Under the pieces are notes generated by a model that did not search any database, was not told the DNA's origin, and saw only the letters and a list, made by a program, of their open reading frames with translations. From NCBI GenBank assembly GCA_050084985.1, contig JBITNC010000001.1, positions 14,012,001 through 14,076,000 of the forward strand: DNA of 64,000 nt, written 5' to 3'. How positions within the stretch are numbered: the first letter of the stretch is position 1; each line of letters begins with the position of its first letter. Made by a program: the position numbers and the translations under genes. Shown here piece after piece: positions 21,334 to 33,879 of the stretch. This DNA comes from Nageia nagi (taxonomy: Eukaryota > Pinophyta).

Positions 21334-22433
21334 TATAGACACTCCAAATAAACCCTACATTTAGTTTAACAACATATAAATAAATAAAATAAGTATCTTT
21401 CTAACATATATCACATTAAAATGATTATAACTCCTTATACAAGCTTCAATCAGTCTTTAAAACTCTATTATTGGATAGATCTTTTTGAGTAGATGCAAAA
21501 CAGGTGGTCATATGACCTCTTTTCATTAAAAAATGACAGTTGGGTGATCATTCCAATATTAGTATAAAATTTACTAAAAAATCATTGATGATCTCTCACA
21601 ATCATTGACAATCCTCTAGGATTGTTGATGATCCCTGAATAATTCAAAAACTGACAAATCTAAGCCCAGAATAGCCTAGTACATATAGTTTAGAGTTATG
21701 GATGTGGATTTGAGATAATAACACCTCAAGATTTCACACAGAAGGTTACTTGGAATTTTGTGATGGCAAAACAAATTAATAACAAACTTTTGAGCTTATA
21801 AATACAAGCTCTATATGTGAACAAGGGGACCTGAATTTACTATAGCGAAGCTCTGTAGAAATTAAACTAGAAGTTTGTAAGCAAAGGTTTGAGGTTTGAT
21901 CAATATCTAATCTACTATCAAGTATATTTTAATATTATGTTGTTTACTTCTAATTTATATGTATTAATAGGTACACTTTGATGTTTCATTTTGTTTTTTG
22001 TGTGTAGGGTCAATACAGGAAAATAATGATAGAAGCAAGCATGAGGGAGAACAACCAGGAAGAGATACAAATATTTCAAAATTCTACAAAAATTTCACTA
22101 TAATGCCATAAATCATCGATGATTTTCAGATCAGTCGATGATGATTTCTCAGATCGATGATAAAAGTTGAAAGTTTACAACAAGCATAATAATAGTGGGA
22201 TACCATTGATCACTGCTGATCCATAACGATCATTGTCGATCAATAATAAATTGATATCGATTCATACAGATCGATAACAGTCTCTTATTGTATTAAATTT
22301 CATCAAAATCTTTTTCATTAAATATAATATCTACATTATTAATGATGTGTAATATTGAATGTGTTTTGATTTATTATGTTAAATGATTTATCTCGCTAAA
22401 ATTGTGTTTTAGGTGCACAATTCAATATACACA
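21334..22433 (+). repeat. 5' LTR of Ret-4
   Basis: It starts tatagacactc (TG mutated to TA) and ends aatatacaca. It contains a TATA box and clusters of GATC/CATCGATGAT motifs at about 21587-21640 and 22110-22275. Its ends were set by comparison with the 3' LTR and the flanking CATAT. Confidence 0.9.
21797..21804 (+). promoter_or_regulatory. TATA box of Ret-4 5' LTR
   Basis: tataaata sits inside an inverted repeat, GAGCTT ... AAGCTC. The same arrangement is kept in the 3' LTR at 40605-40612. It is the likely start of element transcription. Confidence 0.6.
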
Positions 22434-22436
22434 ATC

Positions 22437-22456
22437 TAGCACTAGAAGGAGGGCCC
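22437..22456 (+). other. Probable Ret-4 primer binding site
   Basis: tagcactagaaggagggccc begins three bases after the LTR. Two G-to-A changes from TGGCGC would give a TGGCGCTAGAAGGAGGG site, which I recall in some plant Tat elements. The tRNA cannot be named with confidence. Confidence 0.4.
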
Positions 22457-24254
22457 CTTGCATGTATTCAGAGAATTGAAGTAGAAAATAGGATCAATTA
22501 CATATTGTTTTGATTATATTTTTAAATCTGTTTGCATCCTGTGGAATCAAAAACTAACTTAATCTATTTGATATGTTGTTTTATTTTATTTTTTTTGGTT
22601 TTTAGGATCATCGATGATCATACATAAATCACCAACGATCTCTTAAAATCATCAATGATCACTGTAAAATCATCAACGATCTCTGTAAAATTGGTATGTT
22701 TTCTAGTCTGATGTAAATACAGTAAACGTAAGTAGGCATTTAAAATGATAGTCGGTAAAATTTCGTGTGATCTTTTTGCTCAGAGTGCATGTAGAAAATG
22801 GGTAGCAAAAACTTTAAATGCATTTTTATTTAATGTATGTTATGAATAATGTTGTTTGTTTTTATTCTTTTGGGTTAAGGACATGCACAAATTAATACTT
22901 TTTATCTTGCCTACTTATGCTCTCCTTTTGCACTTCATGCGATCTAAGGTGACCAGAATAGACTAGATAAGAAGGAGTAATTAATTTTTATTTTCTTTCA
23001 CATTCACATTATCATTAATTTGGTTAATTTATCACACATAATGACCTCTTACCAAGTCTACCCTTACCACTCCATTGGAGGTCAAAGGGATATGTGACTA
23101 GTAAGAGGAGTAATTTACTACACTTCCACTATTGGGAGGAGTAAATGAATTACACTTAATTTGGAATGAACCTAAGGTAAATGAATCGGGTTTTGGGTAG
23201 TATAAATCATATTAAAAGGTTAATGAATTGGAGGGATTCGAATACATTGAGTACTTTCACTTAACAAAGTATGCTCTCACTTTTGCGCTTCAAGCGATCT
23301 TAAGTGATCAGAAATAAGTTAAGTGAAAGAGGTAAAATTTATTCACATCTTATTTGGAAATATACTTCACATTAACACTCTTGAAGATGTCTGCCCTTAC
23401 CACTCCATTGGATTTCAAAGGGATATGTGACTCTTGGCGGAGTAATTAAACCTCACTTAACTAATGTATCTACATTTAACAGCTTCTTACCAAGTCTGCT
23501 CTTACCACTCCATTGGAGGTTGAAGAGATATGTGACTAGTAAGAAGAGGAAATTTATTACACATAATACTTCCACAACTGGAAGGGGTTAATGAACATCA
23601 TTAAGAGGTTGGATAATGAATCCCATTATAATTAAAAAAGGAATAACGGGGTTTATTAAGGTCAAGACTCACTTAAAATAAACTTTTTGATTATATTACA
23701 TTAAGATAAAATAAGTAAATTGACATGAATGTTTGGGAGGGTAGTATGCATAAATATACTTTACTTGTTTAAATGCATTTCATAAGGCCTTAAAGGAATA
23801 ATTGAACATTAATGAGTTGGATGTCACTACCAACCATTAATTCCTACTTCTTTGTAACCACTGACATAACACACTTGAAGCCATAGAGCCAGTTACACTT
23901 GGAAGTGATGACCAAGGTAACTTTCCTTTAGGTAGGAGTCAAAAAAGGAGGCTCATCTAGAACCAAGCCAAAAGCCATAGAAACTTGCAAATATTAGAAT
24001 TGCCCAACCTACCTTGTTTAACACTTGACTAGTCAAAACAAACTAGGAAAATTAAAAAGATTAAAAATAAACAACCCATATCGTTCATTTAATTCAGATA
24101 TTAAAAATATACAAAAAAGTTAAAGAAGATAATCAATCGTTAAAAGTAGGTTTGCATATAGGCTGTTTGTGCATTAAATTATTTTCTCGAAAATATAATC
24201 TAAAAGATAAAAATAGAGTTTGTTGTTCATGATGCTTGTTTATGATATCTAAAA
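22457..24254 (+). other. Ret-4 1.8 kb leader with repeats
   Basis: No coding signal. At 22602-22695 it holds four units of about 21 bp with the core ATCATCRAYGATC. At about 22910-23590 it holds imperfect repeats of a CTTACCACTCCATTGGAGGT block, described separately. The leader would lie in the genomic RNA between primer site and gag, where packaging signals are expected. Confidence 0.6.
23048..23560 (+). repeat. Three-copy stem-loop-like repeat in Ret-4 leader
   Basis: CCCTTACCACTCCATTGGAG and variants occur at about 23063, 23395 and 23491. Each is followed by a GGGATATGTGACT block (GAGATATGTGACT in the third copy). In copies 1 and 3, CTTACCAAGTC before and GACTAGTAAG after can pair, enclosing about 35 bases. 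A second repeated piece, CACTTCATGCGATCTAAG / GCGCTTCAAGCGATCTTAAG, lies before copies 1 and 2. Repeated pairable units in a leader suggest an RNA structure, perhaps for packaging or dimerisation. Confidence 0.5.
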
Positions 24255-26955
24255 ATGGTTCAAACTAGAAGTATGACCGCTAAGAAAATGTGAGAACACC
24301 CATTTGAAATACAAGAAATAGATTCAGATAATATGGATTTGATAGAGTATTCGGTTAGGAGGCCACCTCCTTTTGATGAATCAAATTCACGGGTAGTTCA
24401 TTATGAAAGTAAAGATTGGGATTGTGGTTATGATCAATCTAGATTGCAAAGACAAAGTATAGAAGATCCTATTACCAAGGCTAGAATGCAAGTGTTATAT
24501 GAAGAGTTAATTAAAATTTATCGTCGCCTAGCTAATCATAGGGCTATTCCTAAGACATCTTCTAGTTTATCGGGAGATGTAGAAAAACTAGACCAAAAGC
24601 TTGATAACTTAGAAATTGATGAGGCTAAATCTCGGGTTGAAACCATAGCAGTACCAGAGACTAAGCCTTATAAAGTTAAATATGAAAGAGTCATTCATCA
24701 ATTATCAGATGGTCAAAAAGTAAGCTCTTTAATCTGAAAGGAGGGAGCTCCTTTTTCTCATAAATCTCTCGAATTAGGAAAAAATGAAGTATCAATACCT
24801 ACGAGTAATTTATCTCAAAGAGCTACTTCAATGAAGCAAACAGAGAAATCTTATTCTTCAAAGGGAGGATTACATAGAAGGACATCTAAGTACAAAATAG
24901 AAGAGATACCTTCTTACGAAGAACTAGAAGAACGATGATTACGTAAAACAAAAGCCAATCAAAAATTCACAGAAATACATGCTGATGATATTAAAAGGGC
25001 CGCAGAGATGCAATATCTTGTAAAGGAAGTTGACAAATTCATTAAAATTCAAGAACAAGAGGATAAATTAAAAGAAATGGAAGATAAAATTCTTAGAGAT
25101 AAAAGAAAATTCATAGAACAAGAACAAGCAAAGAAAGAAAGAAATGAGTTCTTGGAAAAAGAAAAGAAAAGACTTCATAAAGAGCATGAGATTCAACTTC
25201 ATTTACAAGAATTACAACTTAAAGAATTAGAGAATGAAAAAATAAAAAGGGAACAATATCTACGTATGGAGAAAGAAAAACAAAGATAGTGGGATGAATA
25301 TCAAAAAATAAGGAATTTGAAACCAGAAACTCCTGAAGGAAGTCAAATACAAAGATATCGAGATCCTTACTTAGACAAACAAGAAGCGATGGATAGAGAG
25401 ATAGCCATTTTATTACAAAAGGAAATGGATAAGGAACTAGAACTTCAAAAATTATATGATAAACAAAAGCGAGATACTATTAAAATTTGGGTTGAACAAA
25501 CCCAAAATCAAACAAGACAACCTGATTATAAGGAAAAAGATCTATATGGAAAAGGGATATCCCAAAAACCTCCTAGAATCCCTATTCTGTGATGAGATTC
25601 ACCTCTTAAAATATTGCCTCCACCATCATTAGAGTTTCCTTCTGACTATGAGTCTTACATTTCAAGATCAATTTTAGAAAAGGATCCAAATACTCGAAGA
25701 TATCATAGACACACCCAAGGTCATAGAACCGATAAAGAATTAGAAGACTTTATGAAGGATTTTATAAATCGAGAAATGAATGTTCAAGGACTTCAAAAGT
25801 TAAATTACAAGAATATTTGCAATGAGCCTATTCATCCAAGTGTTCCAAAAAAGAAACTACCATATAGGTTTGAATTTCCTAAAATAGAGTCATTTAAAGG
25901 AAGAGAAGACCCCAAAGAACATTTGAGGAAATTTACATTTTCTAGTTATCAGATAGCCAATGATGACTCATTAATGTTATGTATATTTCCTATGACACTC
26001 GCAGGCCAAGCTTTGGATTGGTATAATAGTTTAACTATGCATAGTTTATATACGTTTGAACAATTGGCTAATCAATTTCTTGAACATTTTAGAATCAATA
26101 TTAAAGAAAAATCTTTAATTACTGATCTTATGAGATTGCAACAATTTCTTGATGAAACTATACAAGATTACATCTCAAGATGGCAGGCTATACTCACTAG
26201 TATGCCTTATATAATACAACAAGAGGAATTGGTTAAATTATTTAGTCAAAGCTGTTTAAGACCAATAGCCAGTGTTCTCCAAATTCAACAACATAGAACT
26301 TTTGAACAAGCTATTGCTCAGGCAGTAGTTATAGAAAGAGTTAAAATTCAAGATGGAGAACTAAAGCTTAAGAAAAAAGAATACAAAAAGGGTAATCAAT
26401 ATGAGAATAGTACTAAAAAACCATAAAACAATCAAATAGTTATGATAGAAAATTTTGTTCAAGCTTCAAAAATTGAAGAAAATGTTGAACCTAAGCCTAA
26501 AAGAAATTTTACCCCATTAGCAGAACCATTAGCCGAAATACTTAAAAAATTATGTGATAATGGTATGATTAGATTACCTGATATAAAACCTAAAAATCCT
26601 AATGCTAAGGGAAGCAAATGGTATAAGAAAAATGAATTTTGTGCTTATCATAGGCAAAAGGGACATAATACAAATAGATGTCGAACTTTACAGCATAAAA
26701 TTCAAGACTTGATAGATAGTCAAAAGATAGATGTGGATAATCTTGTTATGCCTTCCAATCAAAATTTAGGGATAAATCAAAACCCCTTACCTTCATATCA
26801 GGCTAATAATGTGGCAACCATCCCAAACCAAATGAACTATACATGGAATAATAAGGATATACCATTTATAGGGATTATAGATGATTCAATACATATGATT
26901 GGTATAGCTACAAGAGCACAACAATATCAGAATAAACAAGATAATTCATGAAAAA
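24255..26955 (+). pseudogene. Ret-4 gag with long coiled-coil N-terminal extension
   Basis: The ATG at 24255 (MVQTRSMTAKKM) is a usual gag start, and the frame stays constant to 27473 with no frameshift. The first 530 or so residues are not capsid. They are highly charged, with a long Lys/Glu/Gln coiled coil at 25008-25289 and another helical part at 25317-25592. The capsid lies at about 25870-26210 (FPKIESFKGREDPKEHLRKF; AGQALDWYNSL; LANQFLEHF). The knuckle near 26640 reads CAYHRQKGHNTNRC, a C-x2-H-x4-H-x4-C motif. Stops near 24735, 24937, 25287, 25590, 26424 and 26949 are mostly TGA, TAA or TAG at likely Arg or Gln codons. Confidence 0.8.
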
Positions 26956-27850
26956 ATCAATTGATATCAAACCCAATTAATATACAACCTATACCTCCTT
27001 CGTAATAACCTAAAGTTTTGATAAAAGGTGCTCTTCAACGATAATTAAAAATGTCTCTAGTTAAAATGACCTTATTTGAATTATTACAACAGTCTGAGAG
27101 TTATAGGGAGGCTATGAATCAAATTCTACAAGAAATTCAAGTGGATATTAGTAACCCTGATAATTTTATTTCAATAGTTGAAAGTTTGAGGATATCTCAA
27201 CAACCTAGTATCACCTTCTACGAACAAGAAAAATTAAATAACGATGGACCAGGCGGACTTGATCCACCTTTACATATAATTGGTAAAGTAGATGGGAAAT
27301 TATTTAAAAGAATTTTGATAGATGAAGGTTCAGCTATAAATATAATTTCAGATGCTACATACAAAAATTTGAATTTATCAGATTCACTTATCCTAGCTCC
27401 TTCTTTGCAAATTAGGGTGTTTAATGATGTAGTGTGTTCAACTTTGGGATCAATAGTGCTGCCAATTACATAGGGGCTAAAAGCGTTCAAACTTTATTAC
27501 ATATAATTGAAGGAAATATTATACAATACAACATTCTTTTAGGACGTCCATGGATTAAAGAAATGCAATGTGTTCCATCAACTTATCATGGATGTTTAAA
27601 ATACATTTATAAAGATAAAGTTCATTATGTGTTTAAAGATCCAGATCCTTACTCACATTGTAATTTAATTTTTGATCCAAATAAAGTGACCTTACCATCT
27701 CCTAATTTATCAACTATATTGATGAATAAAAGTATGAATCAATCTAAATTCATAAAAGAAAAAGGTGGTATAGTTATACAAGATAAAGATACTCGGGGAA
27801 AAGTTGCTGAAACTTTAGACGAAAAATATGGAGCTTCTTCATCAAAATAA
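26956..27850 (+). pseudogene. Ret-4 aspartic protease
   Basis: SLVKMTLFELLQQSESYREA (27054) is the pre-protease linker. The catalytic loop at 27314 is LIDEGSAINII, with D-E-G in place of D-[ST]-G. A frameshift near 27450-27475 shifts coding to the next frame (27434-27850), which holds YNILLGRPWIKEMQCVPS (about 27520), the conserved end of plant gypsy protease, and YSHCN. Gag and protease were one frame. Confidence 0.75.
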
Positions 27851-28900
27851 GTAAATACTACATCTAATAATAACTCATCCAATGTATATCCAGTAAAAGT
27901 CAAATTAAGGGATTTAGGGATGGGAGAATATGATGTAGATGATGTGGTATTTAGTATACCTTCATCACAAGAAATGGGAATATTATCTGAATCACCTAAT
28001 GCGATTGGACAAATAGTACCTTTAGGAGATGTACCTAATCAGACAATGTTCATCTATGTGGGATAGGGGATCCTGTGTCAACAACACCCAATCAAATATA
28101 TGAAAGAAATTTCAATAATGACATGAAATATTTATCACCATGTTCAAGAACATTTGTCTTAAACTATTTTAACAAATGTAATTGGCAAGGATGAGGATTG
28201 AGTTGATATGAACAAGGTCCATGAGAGATAATTGAATTACAATACCAATACCCCACTGATAAAAGTGGATTAGGTTATCAAAATAAATGTGAAAATCTTG
28301 CTAAATTAGAAAATTTAGGAGAAGAGAATTTGGATTATAATGAAGAAATCTTAGAGAAAGAATCCATAGTACAAGAAGTTATTGATATAAGAGAAGAACA
28401 ATTAAGTGAAATGGATGTCTTAGAAGGTGTCAAAACACTCTTTATTAATAATATTGGGCCAATCTGGAATCATTCATGTTTACCAAGACATATATAAGAA
28501 AAAATAAATAAAAATGTCGAATCATCAATCATTTTATATTCAGATATACCATCGGTAAATATGGTTACCATAAAAGAGAATGATATTGAAGATCAAAATA
28601 ATGAACAAATAGATGAAGTTAACAAAAATCAAAATTTAATCAAAATAATAGCCAATACTTCTATAGATGAAATAATTGCTGATTTCTCTCTTATATCATC
28701 TAATCCTTTGGTACATGAATTCAAAAATGTAGATCACATATTTGGTTCCTATGAAAATCAAGTATGCACGAATGAACAAACTCAAGAATACAATGAAGAA
28801 TATAGTGTTAATGATAATGGATGGATACCAGTACCAAATCAATTAGAAGAAGGGTCACATATGCTTACTGAAAAAGTCTTAAAATAAATATTAGTAATGA
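27851..28900 (+). pseudogene. Ret-4 protease-RT linker
   Basis: About 1 kb of polyprotein-like, acidic and Asn/Gln-rich sequence with several TGA, TAA and TAG stops. The run 28561-28887 is open for 108 codons (DNGWIPVPNQLEEGSH). No domain is recognised. Ogre-type elements remove an intron in this interval, but I see no convincing donor/acceptor pair. Confidence 0.5.
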
Positions 28901-29965
28901 TCCTTAAAATCCTAAAATTATTCAATTAGGAGAAAACCTCAAGGAAAATGAACAAGAAGAAATTATAACCTTATTAAAAGAATGAGAAAAGGTATTTGCA
29001 TGGTCATATGCAGACATGCCTAGAATAGATCCTAAATTAGTAGTACATAATTTAACATTAAAGCCTGATGCTAAACCCGTTAAACAAAAATTACGTAAAA
29101 TGCATCCTACTATAGCATTAATGGTAAAAGAAGAACTTTAAGAATTATTAGAAGCTAAATTTATACAACCTATAGATTACTCAGATTGGATATCTAATAT
29201 GGTACCTATGAAAAAACCAAGTGGAAAAATAAGAATATGCACAGATTTTCATGATCTTAACAAAGCTTTCCTAAAGATGATTTCCCTCTACCTAGCATTG
29301 ATAATTTGGTAGACTCGATAGCAAGACATGATATGTTATCATTAATGGATGGGTTTTTTGGTTATAATCAAATAAAAATAGCTACTGAAGATCAACATAA
29401 AATGGATTTTATAACTCCTTGGGGTATCTTTTGTTATAAAGTTATGCCTTTTGGATTGAAAAATGCTGGGGCAACTTATCAAAGAGCTATGAATTATATA
29501 TTCCATGATTATATGCATGACATAGTAGAAGATTATGTCGATGATTTGTTGGTTAGATCTGAATATTGAGTAGATCATGGAAAAGATCTAATTAAAGTCT
29601 TAGATAGATTATTAGAACATAAAGTAAGATTAAATCTGAAAAAATGTGTTTTTGGTGTAACTTCAGGGAAATTATTAGGGTTTATTATGTCTTGATGAGG
29701 AATTGAAATAGATCCTAGTAAAGTGAAGGCAGTAGTAGACATGCCACCTCCTACAAATCTCAAACAATTATAGAGTTTATAGGGTAAGTTACAAGCCATT
29801 AGAAGGTTTATAGCTCAAATTTCTGATAAATGTAAACCATTCATAAAGTTATTAAAAAAGGGGATCGAATATCATTGGGGCAAAGAGCAACAAGATGCAT
29901 TCGATGAAATTAAAAGATATTTATTATCACCTCCTATCTTAAGTCTACCAAGAAAAGATGTACCC
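28900..29965 (+). pseudogene. Ret-4 reverse transcriptase
   Basis: Landmarks run in order: VFAWSYADMPRIDPKLVVH (about 28990), DWISNMVPMKKPSGKIRICT (29185-29242), a one-base frameshift near 29270, then LSLMDGFFGYNQIK, FGLKNAGATYQRAMNYIF (about 29449), and an intact YVDD box at 29533-29544. LNLKKCVFGVTSGKLLGFIM follows (about 29631). Stops are TGA, TAG and TAA at likely Arg, Trp or Gln codons. A second frameshift lies near 29965. The catalytic box is intact, but the gene is broken. Confidence 0.85.
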
Positions 29966-29967
29966 TT

Positions 29968-30990
29968 TTGTTATATATCTCTGCTACTGAAAATGCATTA
30001 GGAATAATGCTTACTCAAAAGAATGAACATAATAAAGAGCAAGCTATATATTATCTGAATAGAACCCTAGTGAGCTACGAAATTAAGTATATATATTTGG
30101 AAAAATTATGTCTTGCTATTGTTTTTGCTACTAAAAAACTTCAACATTATATGCTTAATCATACAACATATGTCATCTCTAAAATGGATCCGTTGAAATA
30201 TATGATGAATAAAACATATCAAAATTCAAGGACCGCAAAGTGGATAATGCACTTAACTGAATTTGGTTTACATTTTATTAGACAAAAGTCGATAAAAGGA
30301 AAAGTAATTGCTGACTATCTCGTTGATGCTCCATTGCAAGATAATAAACCCCTTGTAATTGAATTACCCAATGATGGAGTGTTTCAATTAGATGAAATTG
30401 AAATACCTATAGAACCTGAAGATGATTGGGATATGATAATACACTTTGATGGTTCTCGATGTGAACAAGGTGGTGGAGTAGGTGTTGTATTTATAACACC
30501 GCAAGGTATCCCTATACCATATTCATTTAAACTAAAATTTCCTTGTACTAATAATAATGTGAAATACGAAGCTTTGATATTAGCATTAAGAATTGCTATT
30601 AAATTAAAACTTAAAAGAATTAAGATTATTGGAGATTCTTTACTCATCGTCAATCAAGTGAAAGGAATTTATCAATGTAAAGAGCCTTTACTTCAAAAGT
30701 ATAAAGCATTAGTTGAGAAATTATTAAAATCTTTTGATCAATTTAGTATAGAAGCAGCACCAAGATCATCTAATAGATTTGCAGATGCTATGGCTTCTAT
30801 TGGATCTCTTATCCTGGAAGATCCTAAAAAATCCTCTATTCAAGTGGAAATAATTCAATTACCTCAATCGTCATTACAACAGGAAGATGAAGAAAAAAGC
30901 ATGTTAAATATTGACGTAACTGATAAAGATAATTTTGTACAAAGAATTGACAGATTTTTTAAAATTTGGAACTCTTCCTGCAAACCTTAA
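29968..30990 (+). pseudogene. Ret-4 tandem RNase H: gypsy RH plus archaeal-type aRNH
   Basis: 340 codons stay open, the longest frame in the window. Residues 1-115 are the gypsy RNase H (SATENALGIMLTQKNEHNKE; AIYYLNRTLVSYEIKYIYLE; AKWIMHLTEFGLHFIRQKS). Residues 150-280 are the archaeal-type RNase H, with all acidic positions kept: HFDGSRCEQGGG, NNNVKYEALILAL, IGDSLLIVNQVKG and SNRFADAMA. The two domains together with the RH-aRNH-INT order identify Tat. The tail after 290 links to integrase. Confidence 0.85.
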
Positions 30991-32194
30991 TAAATCATCA
31001 TGACGAGCTTTTAAAATCAAAGAAACTAAATATTGTTTGATAGGGGATATCTTGCATCGACAAAATTTTAATGGTATTTTACTCAGATGTCTTGAATGGA
31101 ATGATGTTAAAAAGGCTATATCCTCAGCCCATGATGGAACATGTGGAGGACATTTTAATGGTGTTGCAATTGTAAAATGATTAATATGAATGGGATATTA
31201 TTAGCCGACTATGGAAAATATTGTTGTGAATATGTTAAAAAATGTTTTAAATGTCAACAATATGCTCATTTTATTTTCACAACCATCTCAAGAACTACAT
31301 CCTATACAATCACTTTGGCCATTTTCTAAATGGGCATTAGATTTAATAGGACAAATTACACCTACATCTTCTAGTGGACACAAGTTCATCATTACAGCAA
31401 CTGAATATTTTACTAAATGGGTAGAGGCTATTCCCATGACTTCCACCATTGGTTCATGAATCGTGAATTTTATAGAAAATTATATTATATGTAGATTTGG
31501 TGTACCCAATCAATTAATTATGGATAATGGAAAAAATTTTAAAAATAAGGATGTAAAACAAATATGTGATAAATATAAAATTAAACAAAGTTTTTCTACT
31601 CCATATTATCCACAAGGTAATGGATAGGCAGAGGCTACTAATAAAACTATTCAGAACATCTTAGCAAAAATAATAAATGATTCTCATAGAGATTGGCATA
31701 TTCAAATACCAAAAGCCTTATGGGCTTATCGTACTAGTGTATGCACTCCTATTGGGGCAACACCATTCTCTTTGGTATACAGAATAGAAGCCATCCTACC
31801 CATAGAACTTGAAATACCATCTCTTAGAGTAAGTCTAAATGAGCAAAATTCTGACGAAGAAGCAAGACAGACTCATTTAGATCAGTTATTATTGTTAGAT
31901 GAAAAACGTATTAATGCTTTAGAGCATATACGTGTTTATCAGGAGAGGATAAAATGAGCCTTTGATAAAAGGGCTCTAATTCGTGAGTTCAAAATAGGTG
32001 AAATGGTTTTAAAAGAAAATCAACAAACTTCACGAATAGAATGACAGCTTAGAGATAAGTTTGCTCCAAATTGGTTAGGACCATATATCATTAAGAAAAC
32101 ATTTAGTAAAGGAACTTATCATTTATCAAACTTAGAAGGAAATGAAAAGCGTGAACCTATAAATATCATGCATCTTCGACCCTTCTATACATAA
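30991..32194 (+). pseudogene. Ret-4 integrase
   Basis: The zinc-binding part is visible at about 31125-31265 (HDGTCGGHF, then CCEYVKKCFKCQQYAHF in a shifted frame). The core has WALDLIGQI (Asp, about 31336), a second site reading MDNGKNFKN (Asp, about 31520) and GNG*AEATNK (Glu, about 31620), so the D-D-E triad is kept. The C-terminal domain includes FAPNWLGPYIIKKTF (about 32062) and ends HLRPFYT with TAA at 32192. There are one frameshift near 31200 and four or five stops. Confidence 0.85.
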
Positions 32195-32299
32195 AAAAAA
32201 ATGTGTACATTAGTTTTCTTTTGCTTTATTTTATTGTTGAAATAATAAATAAATAAAAGTATTGATATTTGTCAAGTGTTAATGATTAAAATAGAAAGG

Positions 32300-33519
32300 A
32301 TGAATCTGGAAAAGGAATCTACTGAAGGTAGCATGATGCCACCATAAGTATGATTTCCATCACCAAGATATCCAGGTGATTTGGCATTGACATATTTAAA
32401 ACATGGATTTGATCTTAATCTCTTAAATTATTTACAATTGACTATTGATGAACAATATGAAAGAACATATCATATGTTTTGTGGTAGAAATAATGATTGG
32501 AAAGTCACCTTTTATGGATACAAAGTAAGCATTATTTTAGATCCGCAAATCTATTTCACCCATATGGAAAGAATATCATAGGAAATAATGGTTTTCTACC
32601 TACAATGGCCTTATGGAATACCGAGAATCATTATAAATTGCCAATTGATTGAGTATTCACTCCTTTTAGCTAGGCAGAAATACGTTAAACAATTAACCAA
32701 AAGCCTAGAATGGATGGATGAAATTTTACATTATTTACCTCATAAAAGGGTGATTTATGATTTTTCAAATACTTTTGTGGCTTTTCCTCCTAGAACATCA
32801 CAACAATACTATAGGCAAATTCACAGATTTTCTCACATGCAAATGCGACACACAATTTGGAAATGAAAGTTGGAGCAAAAGCAAGCTTGTCATATTGCCA
32901 AACATACAATGATGAATCAAATAAGGGTTAGAAATGAGATTATCGAAAAACTATCAAAAGAATGTAGAGTACAAAATAATTGAAGTTATCTTCTGGGGTT
33001 CAAAAGTAGGTATGACAAAGACCTTTTTATGAATGTTATTCGTAACATTCCTACTCCTTTGTATTCAAATGTCTTTTCCATGCCTATAGAAATACAACAA
33101 AAATTGGCCTTGACATTCTATGATACATGCGAATCTTACAGTTGGGATGTCAAAGTAAATGGATATCAAGTTATTGTTTGTATCAATGCCTTTGAGTTAT
33201 GGTGTTCTCCTAACTTAGAATTTGATTTAATGATATATTTCTATCTTTTTTGGCCTATAGAAAAGCCCAAAATAATAGTCGATTGTACTCACAACTTGAC
33301 TTTAAAACATTGAGAACGAATCATCTCTATCACAACCATGACATCCGAACATTTAGATTATTGTGTTCCAGAAATTTATCATAATCAAGTGGTATTAGAT
33401 TTTAGTTTTATGTTTAGTTCAATACATTGTTCATTTAATCTTGATGCAGTTCAAACTCGATTTGAACACATCATGAATAGATTCCTTAGAAAAAATAATA
33501 AAATCCTAAAAAATTGAAA
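32300..33519 (+). pseudogene. Ret-4 accessory ORF: two related domains, unknown family
   Basis: The ATG at 32300 is 106 bases after the pol stop. The frame runs to TGA at 33519 (about 406 codons) with no frameshift and about seven stops at likely Gln or Arg codons. Two related domains are seen. The first has NDWKVTFYGYKV and FYLQWPYGIPRIIINC (about 32594-32642). The second has YSWDVKVNGYQV and FYLFWPIEKPKIIVDC (about 33235-33283). Both follow a Leu-rich helix of M-P-x-E-I-Q-Q type. Ret-5 has the same two-domain ORF in the same place. I see no membrane segment, signal peptide or known motif. Conservation between two elements argues that it was functional. Confidence 0.7.
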
Positions 33520-33879
33520 AATTAAAACACATAAAAATTATAAAATATACCTAGATGGAAACATCTGGAGGTCACTTGGCAATTGGGTGCCCTGCCCTTG
33601 TATGATGTAAATGTATGTTGCATGTCATCATAAAAGTGGTTATTCAATAAATGTGTAATGTGTGAAAAGGTCATTTTAGAATAATCTCCTTGTTATCACT
33701 ACATTCACCTTGTCATTTCTTTCATAAAGAAATAATGTACCATAGATGATAGAAAAACATAAAGTTTGTGTTTGAAGGAAAATCCATAAACTCCAAACAC
33801 TTACGACATTAAAAAATTTGAAGAGAATTTGAATGAAATCATTCTAAGAGATATTAAGAGTGAAAGTTATGTGTCTATC
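33520..33879 (+). other. Ret-4 non-coding stretch after accessory ORF
   Basis: AT-rich with no frame. It leads into the conserved block. Confidence 0.4.

Noticed and set aside
27218-27490. 90-codon minus-strand frame
   Set aside because: Antisense shadow of the Ret-4 protease.
27851-28900. Ogre-type intron between protease and RT in Ret-4
   Set aside because: The interval keeps protein-like composition, and I could not find a matched donor and acceptor that restores a frame.
30384-30653. 89-codon minus-strand frame
   Set aside because: Antisense shadow of the Ret-4 archaeal RNase H. The same shadow appears in Ret-5 at 59404-59610.
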